From Terrisporobacter othiniensis (GTDB lineage: Bacteria; Bacillota; Clostridia; Peptostreptococcales; Peptostreptococcaceae): 64,000 nt of DNA. Positions 9,228-17,641 of this stretch are shown in pieces; positions within the stretch are counted from its first letter, which is position 1; each line of letters begins with the position of its first letter. The notes beneath the pieces were generated by a model that did not search any database, had not been told where the DNA came from, and worked only from the letters and a program-made list of their open reading frames with translations. The position numbers and the translations under genes were made by a program. The DNA lies in the NCBI RefSeq assembly GCF_000808015.1, contig NZ_JWHR01000109.1, positions 1 through 64,000 of the forward strand, read 5' to 3'.

Positions 9228-10241
9228 ATGGTTATACATAAGTATATTATTCACGTTCTTGATAGAAATAGTGAAGGCCCAATATTAAATGATTTTGAAG
9301 GAAAAAATAATGCAGAGGTAGACAAGTTTTTCCAAAAGATTATTAACAGAGCAGCAAAGGATGATGATTTAAGAAAAGCTGTATTTAAAGACTATAATGA
9401 AAATATAATAAGAAATTGCTGTGAACAAATAATATACGATGCTGATACTTTTGTTCAAAACTCAAAAGAAATAGCTTCATTCTTATTTGATATAATGAAA
9501 AAATATGAAGACATAGATTCATGTGATTTAGCTATGTGTTTATATAGTGTAAAAGATGAAAAATATGTAGGAATAGTAAAACTAGACTACAAGAAATTAT
9601 ACACTCATTCTATAGAATTATTAGATGAAAAATTCAACATACAAATAATAAGCAACGAAATAGGAATACCAGACACAGGAAGACAAAAACAATGTGCATT
9701 AGTTGGACTTAGTGGAATAAATGATGACTTCCATTTAAGATTATTAGACAAAGATTCAGAGAAAGAAGAAGATCCAGAGAAAAAATCAAGATTTATAAAT
9801 GAATTCTTACATGCTGAAAAAGTTACTGATGATAAGTTTAATACAAAAACTTTCAAAACTACTGCAGATAATTGGATAACAAATGCTATGGGTAATAATA
9901 TAAAAAAAGCAGAAGATGTTAGAAGTTTATTAAATTACACATTAAAAGAAAAAGAAGAAGTTGATATAGAAGAATTTGTGGAAAAATCAATAGATGATGA
10001 CCATTTAAAAGAAAGTTTCAAAGAATTAATGACTGATAGAGGAATTGAAACTAGCTTCAATATAGACAAAAAATGGGTTGAAAAGAAGCTTAAAAGAAGA
10101 AGTATAAAAACAGACAATGGATTTGATATAAAAGGAAATCTTGTTGATTTTGAAGATCCTATGAAATATAGTGTCAGACAAAATGAAGATGGTACTGTTG
10201 ATATAATAATAAAGAATGTAAGCTTTTATGAAGAAAAATAA
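9228..10241 (+). CDS. NdpA/YejK-type nucleoid-associated protein
   Basis: This 337-residue protein begins with MVIHKYIIHVLDRNSEGPIL and matches the 37-kDa nucleoid-associated protein family (PF04245). In E. coli, family member YejK binds the nucleoid, but its precise role is unclear. There is no signal peptide or membrane helix. Charged helices near residues 230-300 fit a nucleic-acid-associated protein. The start is preceded by GGAGG. It lies 19 bp behind the pseudouridine synthase gene. Confidence 0.8.
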   Translation: MVIHKYIIHVLDRNSEGPILNDFEGKNNAEVDKFFQKIINRAAKDDDLRKAVFKDYNENIIRNCCEQIIYDADTFVQNSKEIASFLFDIMKKYEDIDSCDLAMCLYSVKDEKYVGIVKLDYKKLYTHSIELLDEKFNIQIISNEIGIPDTGRQKQCALVGLSGINDDFHLRLLDKDSEKEEDPEKKSRFINEFLHAEKVTDDKFNTKTFKTTADNWITNAMGNNIKKAEDVRSLLNYTLKEKEEVDIEEFVEKSIDDDHLKESFKELMTDRGIETSFNIDKKWVEKKLKRRSIKTDNGFDIKGNLVDFEDPMKYSVRQNEDGTVDIIIKNVSFYEEK

Positions 10242-10324
10242 TTGAAATATTAAGATTTATTTTTAAAATCATAAAAAACAAGTTTAAATATGCTACAATA
10301 TATTAAGAAACAATTTAATATAAA

Positions 10325-10582
10325 TTTAGGTTCTTAAAGATTAATAGGGAAAGAGGTGTAATTCCTCTACAGCCCCCGTTACTGTAATGTGGACGAAACT
10401 CAGTATACCACTGTATTATAAGCAGAGTAAATTCTTAACAATATAGTTGTCTAAAGCTATAGCGAAGACAATTTGTTAACGACATGAACAAAGCGAATTT
10501 TATGGGAAGGTGAGGAGTAGGTTGATACTAAGTCAGGAAACCTGCCTGAATTATGAAGCAAATTTCTTCGGGGTGAAGGAAA
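10325..10582 (+). promoter_or_regulatory. Cobalamin riboswitch 1 with an insert in the P6 region
   Basis: The core of a B12 riboswitch is visible: AGGGAAAGAGGTGTAATTCC, CAGCCCCCGTTACTGTAATG, GGACGAAACTCAGTATACCACTG, then GGGAAGG and the B12 box AAGTCAGGAAACCTGCCT. Between CCACTG and GGGAAGG, where a short P6 arm is usual, lie about 90 extra bases related to the dispersed structured repeat. An extended -10 (TGCTACAAT, 10291-10299) sits just upstream. A terminator at 10622 follows, so ligand binding should block transcription of the btuFCD-type operon. Confidence 0.93.
10430..10503 (+). repeat. Dispersed structured repeat, shortened copy 3 inside riboswitch 1
   Basis: This copy shares AGTTGTCT, GCGAAGACA, ACGACATGAA and AAGCGAATTTTATGGG with copy 4. 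It forms nested stems TTAACA/TGTTAA and TTGTCT/AGACAA. Relative to copy 4 it lacks the central CGAC/GTCG hairpin and the CGCCGACACGTCGC segment. It replaces the P6 loop of the riboswitch. Confidence 0.7.
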
Positions 10583-10621
10583 TATATTAAAAGACATATT
10601 ATGTCAAAACATAGATATATG

Positions 10622-10648
10622 AGCCTAGCCTTGTGCTAGGCTTTTTTT
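10622..10648 (+). terminator. Riboswitch-controlled terminator, btuF1 leader
   Basis: AGCCTAGC and GCTAGGCT with loop CTTGT are followed by a T-run, about 30 bp before the first gene. This is the expression platform of cobalamin riboswitch 1. Confidence 0.9.
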
Positions 10649-10676
10649 ATTACAATTTTAACAAGGGGGAAGACTT

Positions 10677-11585
10677 ATGAAGAAAAAATTATTATCATTA
10701 TTATTATGTGTGGTTATGCTTTTTACAGTAGCATGTAGTAGTAATAAAGAACAAACTGTAACAGATAGAGAAGGTAACAAAGTTGAGATACCATCTAATA
10801 TTGAAAAAATAGTATCTACAGCACCTTCTAATACAGAAATATTAGCTGGTTTAGGTGTGGGAGATAAAATCGTATGCATGGATACATACTCAGAGGGGAT
10901 TGAAGGTGTAAATAAAGATGTAAAGAAAATGGATTTTACTTCACCAGATGCAGAGGCAATAATTGAGCTGGAGCCAGATATTGTTATAGCTTCAGGTTAT
11001 AATAAATCAGGTTCATCTGATGATCCATTTAAATCTATTAGCGATGCAGGGATACCTGTAGTTTACATACCAAGCAGTGAAAGTATAGATGGAATATACA
11101 AAGATATAGAATTTATAGCATCTATAGTTAAGGAAGATTCAAAAGGCGAAGAAATAGTTTCTAATATGAAAAGTGAAATAGAAAAAATATCTAAAGTTGG
11201 AGAAACAATAAAAGATAAAAAGAAAGTATATATAGAAATAGGGCCAGCACCTAATTTATATAGTATTGGTAATTCTACATTCTTAAATGAAATGGTTGAA
11301 ATCATAGGAGCAGAAAATATATTTAAGAATCAAAAATCATGGATATCACCAACTGAAGAATCTGTAATAGATGCAAATCCAGATGTAATATTAACTACAG
11401 TTAACTATGTAGAAAATCCAGTAAAAGAAATAAAATCTCGTGAAGGTTGGGAAAACATTAAAGCAGTGAAAAATAATGAAGTTTATTATATAGATGCAGA
11501 TTCATCATCTAGACCAACTCAAAATATAATAAAAGCTTTAAAGGAGATGGCTAAAGCTACATATCCAGATGAGTATGAGAAATAG
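10677..11585 (+). CDS. btuF: BtuF-type corrinoid ABC transporter, substrate-binding lipoprotein (paralogue 1)
   Basis: This 302-residue class III periplasmic-binding-type lipoprotein has a lipobox LFTVAC with Cys20 as the lipidation site. It starts with the conserved TVTDREGNKVEIP strand and carries the bridging long helix near residues 155-175. The protein would sit outside the membrane and deliver cobalamin or a precursor to the permease. Assignment to corrinoids rather than iron-siderophores rests on the cobalamin riboswitch directly upstream. It overlaps the permease gene by 17 bp. A close paralogue lies at 14067. Confidence 0.9.
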   Translation: MKKKLLSLLLCVVMLFTVACSSNKEQTVTDREGNKVEIPSNIEKIVSTAPSNTEILAGLGVGDKIVCMDTYSEGIEGVNKDVKKMDFTSPDAEAIIELEPDIVIASGYNKSGSSDDPFKSISDAGIPVVYIPSSESIDGIYKDIEFIASIVKEDSKGEEIVSNMKSEIEKISKVGETIKDKKKVYIEIGPAPNLYSIGNSTFLNEMVEIIGAENIFKNQKSWISPTEESVIDANPDVILTTVNYVENPVKEIKSREGWENIKAVKNNEVYYIDADSSSRPTQNIIKALKEMAKATYPDEYEK

Positions 11586-12591
11586 GGAAAAAATAATTTT
11601 AAGCATAATTGTATTACTTACAATTATTTTGTTAGGAACATCCATAGGAAGTTCAGATATAGGTTTATTTGATACATTATCTATAATAGGTAATAAAACC
11701 TTAAATTTACCTTTATCAGAAAATGTTACATCAAAACATATTGCAATAATATGGAAGCTTAGGTTGCCAAGGGTATTATTAGCATTTTTAGCTGGAGGTT
11801 GTTTAGCAACTAGTGGATCTGTAGTTCAATCTATACTTAAAAATGAATTGGCATCACCCTATACCTTAGGAGTATCTTCAGGTGCTTCTTTGGGAGCTGG
11901 GTTTATAATAGTAACAGGAATATCACTACCATTAATAGGTGGATTTACTTTGCCTTTAATAGGATTTATTTTTGGCTTAGTTACTGTTTTTTCTGTAATT
12001 GCATTTTCAACAAAAATTGATAAGACCATGTCAAATAATACTGTAGTTCTTGTAGGTATGGTTTTATCACTATTTGTAAATGCACTACTAACTACTTTAA
12101 CAGCCTTTTTTAGTAATGATTTAAAGAGTATAACTCTTTGGCAAATGGGAAGCTTTGCCATGAGAGGATGGACTTATGTAGGATTGATATTGCCATTTTT
12201 TGTAGTTGGAATGTTAGGAGTAGTTAAATATACTAAAGAAATGGATATTCTTACATTTGGAGAAGAACAGGCTAAGGCTGTAGGTGTAGATACCTATAAT
12301 GTAAAAAGAAAATTATTTGTTTACTGTGCTATTTTAACAGGTGGATCAGTGGCACTTAGTGGAACTATTGGGTTTGTGGACTTAATAGCCCCTCATATAG
12401 TAAGAAAGGCTTTTGGTTCAAATCATAAATATGTTGTACCCATGTCTTTTTTATTTGGAGGAGGGCTAATGGTAATAACAGATTTGATTTCTAGAACCAT
12501 ATTTGCACCAATGGAATTACCGGTAGGAGCTGTAACAGCTTTAATAGGTGCACCGTTTTTTGCCTATGTATATTTTAAAAAAGGAAGTTGA
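11569..12591 (+). CDS. btuC: BtuC-type corrinoid ABC transporter permease (paralogue 1)
   Basis: This 340-residue FecCD-family permease has about ten predicted helices. It contains the family hallmark region RLPRVLLAFLAGGCLATSG, then ASPYTLGVSSGASLGAG, and near the C-terminus the segment GFVDLIAPHIVRK, which couples to the ATPase. Its start ATG lies inside the end of the btuF-type gene with no separate strong ribosome binding site, so translational coupling is likely; an ATG two codons later is an alternative. The ATPase gene follows after 6 bp. Confidence 0.9.
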   Translation: MSMRNREKIILSIIVLLTIILLGTSIGSSDIGLFDTLSIIGNKTLNLPLSENVTSKHIAIIWKLRLPRVLLAFLAGGCLATSGSVVQSILKNELASPYTLGVSSGASLGAGFIIVTGISLPLIGGFTLPLIGFIFGLVTVFSVIAFSTKIDKTMSNNTVVLVGMVLSLFVNALLTTLTAFFSNDLKSITLWQMGSFAMRGWTYVGLILPFFVVGMLGVVKYTKEMDILTFGEEQAKAVGVDTYNVKRKLFVYCAILTGGSVALSGTIGFVDLIAPHIVRKAFGSNHKYVVPMSFLFGGGLMVITDLISRTIFAPMELPVGAVTALIGAPFFAYVYFKKGS

Positions 12592-12597
12592 TGTTAA

Positions 12598-13353
12598 ATG
12601 TTAGATGTTAAAAATCTTTATTGTGGTTATGATGATAAAGATATAATTAAGAATATCAGTTTTAATGTAAAAAATGGAGAAAACCTATGTATAGTTGGAC
12701 CTAATGGATGTGGTAAGAGTACATTATTAAAATCTATAGCCAATATTATTGATTATAAGGGAAATATAAAAATAGATAATAAAGAAGTAACTATGCTTAG
12801 TAGAGTAGAATTGGCAAGAAAAGTAGGACTTATGAGTCAAATATCTCAATTATATTTTCCTTATACTGTTTATGATACTGTATCCTTAGGAAGATATGCA
12901 TATTCAAAGGGTGCTTTCTCAAAACTTTCTTTTGAAGATAGGAAAATAATAGTAGATAGCATGAATAAAGTAGGTGTGTATGATCTTAAAGATAAGTTAA
13001 TTACAGAATTATCAGGAGGTCAATTACAAAGAGTATTTTTGGCTAGGGTATTTGCTCAAGATCCAGATATAATTCTGTTAGATGAACCAACAAATCATCT
13101 TGATTTTAAAAATCAAATAGATCTTTTGGATAATCTTAATGAATGGGTAAAAGATAATAATAAGATTGTAATAGGAGTATTGCATGATTTAAATTTAGTT
13201 CAGTATTTTGCAGATAAAGTACTTATGATCAAAAAAGGAGAAGAAGTTTCTTATGGAACACCGGAAAGTGTTTTAAAAGATAAACTACTAAATGATATCT
13301 ATGGAATTGATATAAAGGACTTCATGGTAAATATTTTGCAAAAATGGGCTTGA
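12598..13353 (+). CDS. btuD: BtuD-type corrinoid ABC transporter ATPase (paralogue 1)
   Basis: This 251-residue ABC ATPase of the siderophore/B12 class has Walker A GPNGCGKST (34-42), signature LSGGQ (138-142), Walker B IILLDE (158-163) and the H-loop His196. It powers the BtuC-type permease from the cytoplasmic side. It is the third gene of the riboswitch-controlled operon. Directly after its stop come the promoter and riboswitch of the second, paralogous cassette. Confidence 0.9.
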   Translation: MLDVKNLYCGYDDKDIIKNISFNVKNGENLCIVGPNGCGKSTLLKSIANIIDYKGNIKIDNKEVTMLSRVELARKVGLMSQISQLYFPYTVYDTVSLGRYAYSKGAFSKLSFEDRKIIVDSMNKVGVYDLKDKLITELSGGQLQRVFLARVFAQDPDIILLDEPTNHLDFKNQIDLLDNLNEWVKDNNKIVIGVLHDLNLVQYFADKVLMIKKGEEVSYGTPESVLKDKLLNDIYGIDIKDFMVNILQKWA

Positions 13354-13388
13354 TAAACGACAAAATAAAATTATATAAAATAAAAAAA

Positions 13389-13416
13389 TTGAATAAATTA
13401 CAAAATATGTTATAAT
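13389..13416 (+). promoter_or_regulatory. Promoter of the second cobalamin cassette
   Basis: TTGAAT (13389-13394), a 16-bp spacer and an extended -10 TGTTATAAT (hexamer 13411-13416), about 30 bp before the riboswitch. Confidence 0.7.
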
Positions 13417-13442
13417 GAATTGAGTAAAAATTGAATACATTA

Positions 13443-13775
13443 GATTTTAAGGTTCTATTTACAATAGATTAAAAGGGAAAGAGGTGTGATTCCTCTACAG
13501 CCCCCGTTACTGTAATGTGGACGAAACTCAACAATACCACTGTGAAAATTTATAAAAGAAAAGCGAATTTTGAGCAACGGAGTTGTCTGAAATTGCATGG
13601 TGCCGACGTAGTCGCTTAAAGCGGTAGCAAAGACATCTCGTTGGCGACATGAAGTATTTCGCCGACACGTCGCTCAAGCGAAGCAAATTTTTATGGGAAG
13701 GTGAGGAGTAGGATGAAGCTAAGTCAGGAGACCTGCCTAAAATCATAAAGTAGTTTCTTCGGGGTGAAGAAAATA
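13443..13775 (+). promoter_or_regulatory. Cobalamin riboswitch 2 with a large insert in the P6 region
   Basis: The same conserved core as riboswitch 1 is present: AGGGAAAGAGGTGTGATTCC, CAGCCCCCGTTACTGTAATG, GGACGAAACTCA, CCACTG, GGGAAGG and the B12 box AAGTCAGGAGACCTGCCT. Between CCACTG and GGGAAGG lie about 150 bases, of which 13561-13692 are a full copy of the dispersed structured repeat. The flanks GAAAATTT and AAATTTTT could still pair, so P6 may survive as a long extended arm. A terminator at 13886 follows. Confidence 0.93.
13561..13692 (+). repeat. Dispersed structured repeat, full copy 4 inside riboswitch 2
   Basis: The body runs from TTTTGAGCAACGGAGTTG (13569) to AAGCGAAGCAAATTTTT (13676), preceded by a separate AAGCGAATTTT end, as though one unit had landed in or beside another. 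Stems seen are TGTCT/AGACA (13584-13588 with 13631-13635), CGAC/GTCG (13604-13614) and GGCGA/TCGCC (13643-13663). Confidence 0.85.
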
Positions 13776-13885
13776 TTACATTATGGAACATTGTGTTTTA
13801 AATTTTAATATATTGAGAGAATAGATATGTATTTTTTTGATTTAATATGACAAAGCATTTATGTTTAAAATCTATGTATATATTT

Positions 13886-13912
13886 GCCTAACCTTTCGGT
13901 TAGGCTTTTTTT
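13886..13912 (+). terminator. Riboswitch-controlled terminator, btuF2 leader
   Basis: GCCTAACC and GGTTAGGC with loop TTTC are followed by seven T residues. It is the counterpart of the terminator at 10622. Confidence 0.9.
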
Positions 13913-13918
13913 ACATAC

Positions 13919-14042
13919 AAGGATATTATATTGCTATCAAATCTGTGGAAAACTCGTGGAATTAAGCAATATCAACAAATATTGAAATGTAAAAAAAGTT
14001 ACTTTTGAGCAACGGAGTTGCCTGAAGCGAAGCGAATTTTTA
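13919..14042 (+). repeat. Dispersed structured repeat, short copy 5 between terminator and btuF2
   Basis: TTTTGAGCAACGGAGTTG, then CCTGAAGCGAAGCGAATTTT (14003-14040), are the two ends of the repeat joined directly, as if the middle had been deleted. Just upstream, 13919-13975 (AAGGATATTATATTGC to GCAATATCAAC) resembles a weakened version of the leading hairpin of copies 1 and 2. It lies in the 5' untranslated region before the btuF2 ribosome binding site. Confidence 0.65.
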
Positions 14043-14066
14043 TGACAATTTATAGGAGGAAAAGAC

Positions 14067-14975
14067 ATGAAGAAAAGAATATTAGCAATTATAACAAGTT
14101 TTATACTACTGTTTACAGTTGGATGCAGTAATAGCAAAGAGACAACTGTAACTGACAGGGAAGGAAATGAGGTTACAATACCAACAAAATTAGAAAGAAT
14201 AATATCTGCAGTGCCATCAAATACTGAAGTTTTAGTAGAACTTGGTGTAGGAGATAAACTAGTTGGTGTAGATAAATATTCTGAAGGAATAGAAGGATTG
14301 AATGAAGAACTTCCCAAAATGGATATGAATAATCCAGATGCAGAAGCAATAATAGCTTTAGAGCCAGATATAATAATAGCATCAGGACACAATAAAATAG
14401 GCTCTGCAGAAGATCCATACAAAGCAATAGTTGAAGCAGGTATACCAGTAGTTTACATACCAAGTAGTGATAGTATAGAAGGTATATACAAGGATATAGA
14501 GTTTATAGCTTCTTTAGTAAATGAAGAGAAAAAAGGTGCAGAAATAATCACTGATATGAAAGAAAAAATATCTAAATACGAAGAGTTAGCTAAAACTATA
14601 AAAGATAAAAAGAAAGTATACTTTGAAATAGGTCCAGCTCCAAACTTATTTAGTTTTGGTCACAGCACATTCTTAAATGAAATGGTTGAAGTAATAGGAG
14701 CAGAAAATGTGTTTAAAGATGAAGAAAGCTGGTTTGCACCAACAGAAGAGGCAATATTAGATGCTAATCCAGATGTAATATTAACAAAAGTTGATTATGT
14801 TGAAGATCCAGCAGCAGAAATATTAGCACGTGATGGATGGGATAACATAACAGCTGTTAAAAATGGAGATGTTTATTATATAGATGCAAATTCAGCTGCT
14901 CGTGGAAATCAAAATATACTGAAAGCTTTAGATCAAATGGCTAAAGCTATATATCCAGATGTTTATGGAAAATAG
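14067..14975 (+). CDS. btuF: BtuF-type corrinoid ABC transporter, substrate-binding lipoprotein (paralogue 2)
   Basis: This 302-residue lipoprotein has the same length and layout as the product of the gene at 10677. Its lipobox is LFTVGC with Cys20, and it has the N-terminal strand TVTDREGNEVTIP. Long runs such as NSTFLNEMVE-type segments are nearly identical to paralogue 1. Differences cluster at the N-terminal signal and in the linking helix, so the two cassettes are duplicates that have diverged. The ATG has AGGAGG. It overlaps the permease gene by 17 bp, exactly as in the first cassette. Confidence 0.9.
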   Translation: MKKRILAIITSFILLFTVGCSNSKETTVTDREGNEVTIPTKLERIISAVPSNTEVLVELGVGDKLVGVDKYSEGIEGLNEELPKMDMNNPDAEAIIALEPDIIIASGHNKIGSAEDPYKAIVEAGIPVVYIPSSDSIEGIYKDIEFIASLVNEEKKGAEIITDMKEKISKYEELAKTIKDKKKVYFEIGPAPNLFSFGHSTFLNEMVEVIGAENVFKDEESWFAPTEEAILDANPDVILTKVDYVEDPAAEILARDGWDNITAVKNGDVYYIDANSAARGNQNILKALDQMAKAIYPDVYGK

Positions 14976-15987
14976 AAATAAAAAGAAAATATTATTAAGT
15001 GTATTGATTACATTTTTTATTATAAGTATGGGAGCTTCCAATGGAAGTTCCCATATTAGCATTTTAGATACCATATCTGTTATGCTAAATAAAATTTTAA
15101 ATTTACCACTTAATGAAAACATAGCATCTCCGCAAGTAGCTATAATTTGGAAAATAAGATTACCAAGAGTGTTATTAGCATTTATAGTTGGTGGATGTCT
15201 TGCTGTAAGTGGCACTGTCATTCAATCTGTATTAAAAAATGAATTGGCATCACCATATACACTAGGTGTATCCTCAGGGGCATCTCTTGGCGCAGGGTTG
15301 GTAATTGTTTCAGGTATATCAATACCTTTACTACAAGGCTTTACCTTGCCATTAATAGGATTTATTTCTGGTTTAGCTACTGTATTTCTGGTTATAACTT
15401 TTGCATCTAAAATAGATAAAACTATGTCAAATAATACAATAATTTTAGCAGGAATGGTATTTTCTTTGTTTGTAAATGCTTTATTAACAACATTAACAGC
15501 ATTTTTCACTGAGGATCTAGAAAGTATTACACTGTGGAAGATGGGAAGCTTTGCAATGAAGGGTTGGTCATATGTTGGACTTATTATACCTTTCTTTATT
15601 ATAGGAATGTTAGGGGTCCTTAGATTTACAAAAGAAATGGATATACTTACATTTGGTGAAGAACAAGCAAATTTAGTAGGGGTAGATACAAAAAAGGTGA
15701 AAAGCAAATTATTTATATATTGTTCTATTTTGACGGGAGGTTCAGTAGCATTAAGTGGAACCATAGGATTCGTAGACTTAATTGCTCCTCATATTGTAAG
15801 GAAAATATTTGGTTCTAATCATAAATATGTGGTACCTATGTCATTTTTATTTGGAGGATGTCTAATGGTTGTTACAGACTTAATAGCAAGAACTGCATTC
15901 TCACCTATGGAACTACCTGTGGGGGCTGTAACATCGTTAATAGGAGCTCCATTCTTTGCCTATATATATTTCAAAAAAGCTAGGTGA
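14959..15987 (+). CDS. btuC: BtuC-type corrinoid ABC transporter permease (paralogue 2)
   Basis: This 342-residue FecCD-family permease is collinear with paralogue 1, with RLPRVLLAFIVGGCLAVSG, ASPYTLGVSSGASLGAG and the coupling segment GFVDLIAPHIVRK. It spans the membrane about ten times. The start lies within the end of the btuF-type gene, so translational coupling is likely. The ATPase gene follows after 6 bp, reproducing the spacing of the first cassette. Confidence 0.9.
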   Translation: MFMENRNKKKILLSVLITFFIISMGASNGSSHISILDTISVMLNKILNLPLNENIASPQVAIIWKIRLPRVLLAFIVGGCLAVSGTVIQSVLKNELASPYTLGVSSGASLGAGLVIVSGISIPLLQGFTLPLIGFISGLATVFLVITFASKIDKTMSNNTIILAGMVFSLFVNALLTTLTAFFTEDLESITLWKMGSFAMKGWSYVGLIIPFFIIGMLGVLRFTKEMDILTFGEEQANLVGVDTKKVKSKLFIYCSILTGGSVALSGTIGFVDLIAPHIVRKIFGSNHKYVVPMSFLFGGCLMVVTDLIARTAFSPMELPVGAVTSLIGAPFFAYIYFKKAR

Positions 15988-15993
15988 TATTAA

Positions 15994-16749
15994 ATGTTAG
16001 AAATAAAAAATTTATATACAGGATATGATAAAAAAGAAATAATTAAAAATATTAATCTTAATGTAAAAAGAGGAGAAAATCTTTGTATTGTAGGACCTAA
16101 TGGATGTGGTAAGAGTACGCTTTTAAAATCTATTGCGAATATTATTGAATATAAAGGTAATATAAAAGTAGATGGAAAAGAAGTAAGAGAACTTAGCAGA
16201 CTGGAGTTGGCAAAAAAAATAGGATTAATGAGCCAAATAACTCAGTTATATTTCCCTTATACTGTTTATGATACCGTATCTCTAGGAAGGTATGCTTATT
16301 CAAAGGGGGCTTTTGCAAGGCTATCTCCTAAAGATGTTGAAATAATAGTTGAGAGTATGAAAAAAGTTGGCATATATGAATTAAAAGATAGGATGATTAC
16401 TGAATTATCAGGTGGTCAACTTCAAAGAGTATTTTTAGCAAGAGTCTTTGCACAAAATCCAGATGTGATTTTATTAGACGAACCTACCAATCATCTAGAT
16501 TTTAAACATCAGATAGAATTATTAGAAAACCTAAAGGATTGGGTTAAAAATAATAATAAAATAGTGGTTGGTGTATTACACGACTTAAATTTAGTTCAAT
16601 ATTTTGCAGATAGAGTACTTATACTTAAAGATGGAAAAGAAGTTGATTATGGATTACCTGAGGATGTATTTAATGGTTATACATTAAATGAAGTTTATGG
16701 GATAGATATAAAAGACTTTATGAAAAATATTTTACAAAAATGGGCTTAA
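15994..16749 (+). CDS. btuD: BtuD-type corrinoid ABC transporter ATPase (paralogue 2)
   Basis: This 251-residue ABC ATPase has Walker A GPNGCGKST (34-42), signature LSGGQ (138-142) and Walker B VILLDE (158-163), and the same length as paralogue 1. It energises the second BtuC-type permease. It ends the second cassette and is followed by a strong hairpin terminator shared with the convergent acpP gene. Confidence 0.9.
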   Translation: MLEIKNLYTGYDKKEIIKNINLNVKRGENLCIVGPNGCGKSTLLKSIANIIEYKGNIKVDGKEVRELSRLELAKKIGLMSQITQLYFPYTVYDTVSLGRYAYSKGAFARLSPKDVEIIVESMKKVGIYELKDRMITELSGGQLQRVFLARVFAQNPDVILLDEPTNHLDFKHQIELLENLKDWVKNNNKIVVGVLHDLNLVQYFADRVLILKDGKEVDYGLPEDVFNGYTLNEVYGIDIKDFMKNILQKWA

Positions 16750-16756
16750 ATATATG

Positions 16757-16790
16757 AAAAAGGGATGTTCCTAATGGAAACATCCCTTTT
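16757..16790. terminator. Bidirectional terminator between btuD2 and acpP
   Basis: AAAAGGGATGTT and AACATCCCTTTT form a long stem with A-run and T-run on opposite sides, so it can stop transcription from both converging genes. Confidence 0.85.
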
Positions 16791-16796
16791 TATATA

Positions 16797-17021
16797 TTAG
16801 TGACCTTCAATATATTCTACTATATCACCAATAGTTTTGAAGTTTTCAGCATCTTCGTCTGGTATTTCTATATCAAACGCTTCCTCTAAAGCCATTATAA
16901 CTTCAACAGCATCTAGAGAATCAGCATCTAGATCTTCTTTAAGTGATGTTTCCATAGCTAAAGAATCAGAATCATCTAAACCTAATTGTTCAACTATAAT
17001 ATCTCTAATTTTTTCAAACAT
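16797..17021 (-). CDS. acpP: Acyl carrier protein
   Basis: This 74-residue acidic protein carries growing acyl chains on a phosphopantetheine arm. The attachment Ser35 is in the motif [10 protein letters not shown]. Length, charge and the helix-rich pattern are typical of bacterial ACP. The start ATG has GGAGGT at good spacing. It stands alone here, away from any fab cluster, so it may be a second ACP or simply separately placed. It converges on btuD2. Confidence 0.93.
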   Translation of the reverse strand: MFEKIRDIIVEQLGLDDSDSLAMETSLKEDLDADSLDAVEVIMALEEAFDIEIPDEDAENFKTIGDIVEYIEGH

Positions 17022-17163
17022 TAGTTACCTCCATGTTAATTTAAAATTTAATTGTAGTTTAATATAATATTGGCAATTTTTCAATATATAATCAAAAAAA
17101 GTCCTAAAGTTTTAAAAAATGAATATAAATTTAATATAGATAATAACTTTAGGAGGAAGGATA

Positions 17164-17607
17164 ATGAAAAACATAGGATTATTATTATCGTCAATTGCAG
17201 GTTTTTTTATAATTCTTGGGTGTCTTTTTTACAACTCATTGCTTATAGATATGGATAGAATAAAAGACTATGTTGCTGAGAGTAATGTAATCTTGCAAGA
17301 TGTAATGGAAAATGAGGATAAGGTTAACGAAAAAAAAGGGGAGTATATATCTAGATTAATGAAGATAAAAAAAGGTATGGAAAATTCACATACATCTTTT
17401 TTGTTTGACAAATATAAATTAATAAAAACTTCATCTATCGAATTATTAATAGATGTCATAAACGAAGATAATGAGGATGATAAAGATGAATATTTAAAAT
17501 TAGTATTTGAAGCAAATAATGAAAGCCAAAATGAGCTAGATACACTGATGAATAAAAATTTCATTGAAGTAACTTATTTATGCTTGAAAACATATATTAG
17601 TATATAG
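17164..17607 (+). CDS. Membrane-anchored helical protein, unknown function
   Basis: No family was recognised for this 147-residue protein. Residues 5-27 form one hydrophobic helix (signal anchor). The rest is charged and probably helical, with many Glu, Lys, Asn and Asp residues and an acidic patch near residues 96-108 (NEDNEDDKDEY). Such a layout suits an extracytoplasmic or cytoplasmic coiled coil held at the membrane. The ATG is preceded by TAGGAGG. The tiny Cys-tailed membrane protein gene follows after 34 bp and may share its transcript. Confidence 0.7.
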   Translation: MKNIGLLLSSIAGFFIILGCLFYNSLLIDMDRIKDYVAESNVILQDVMENEDKVNEKKGEYISRLMKIKKGMENSHTSFLFDKYKLIKTSSIELLIDVINEDNEDDKDEYLKLVFEANNESQNELDTLMNKNFIEVTYLCLKTYISI

Positions 17608-17641
17608 CAATATAACCGTTTGACTTTAAGGGGGGAGTGAC

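Noticed and set aside
13528..13791. Minus-strand ORF of 87 codons over cobalamin riboswitch 2
   Set aside because: It exists only because the riboswitch and repeat are GC-richer than the surroundings. The riboswitch core explains the conservation.
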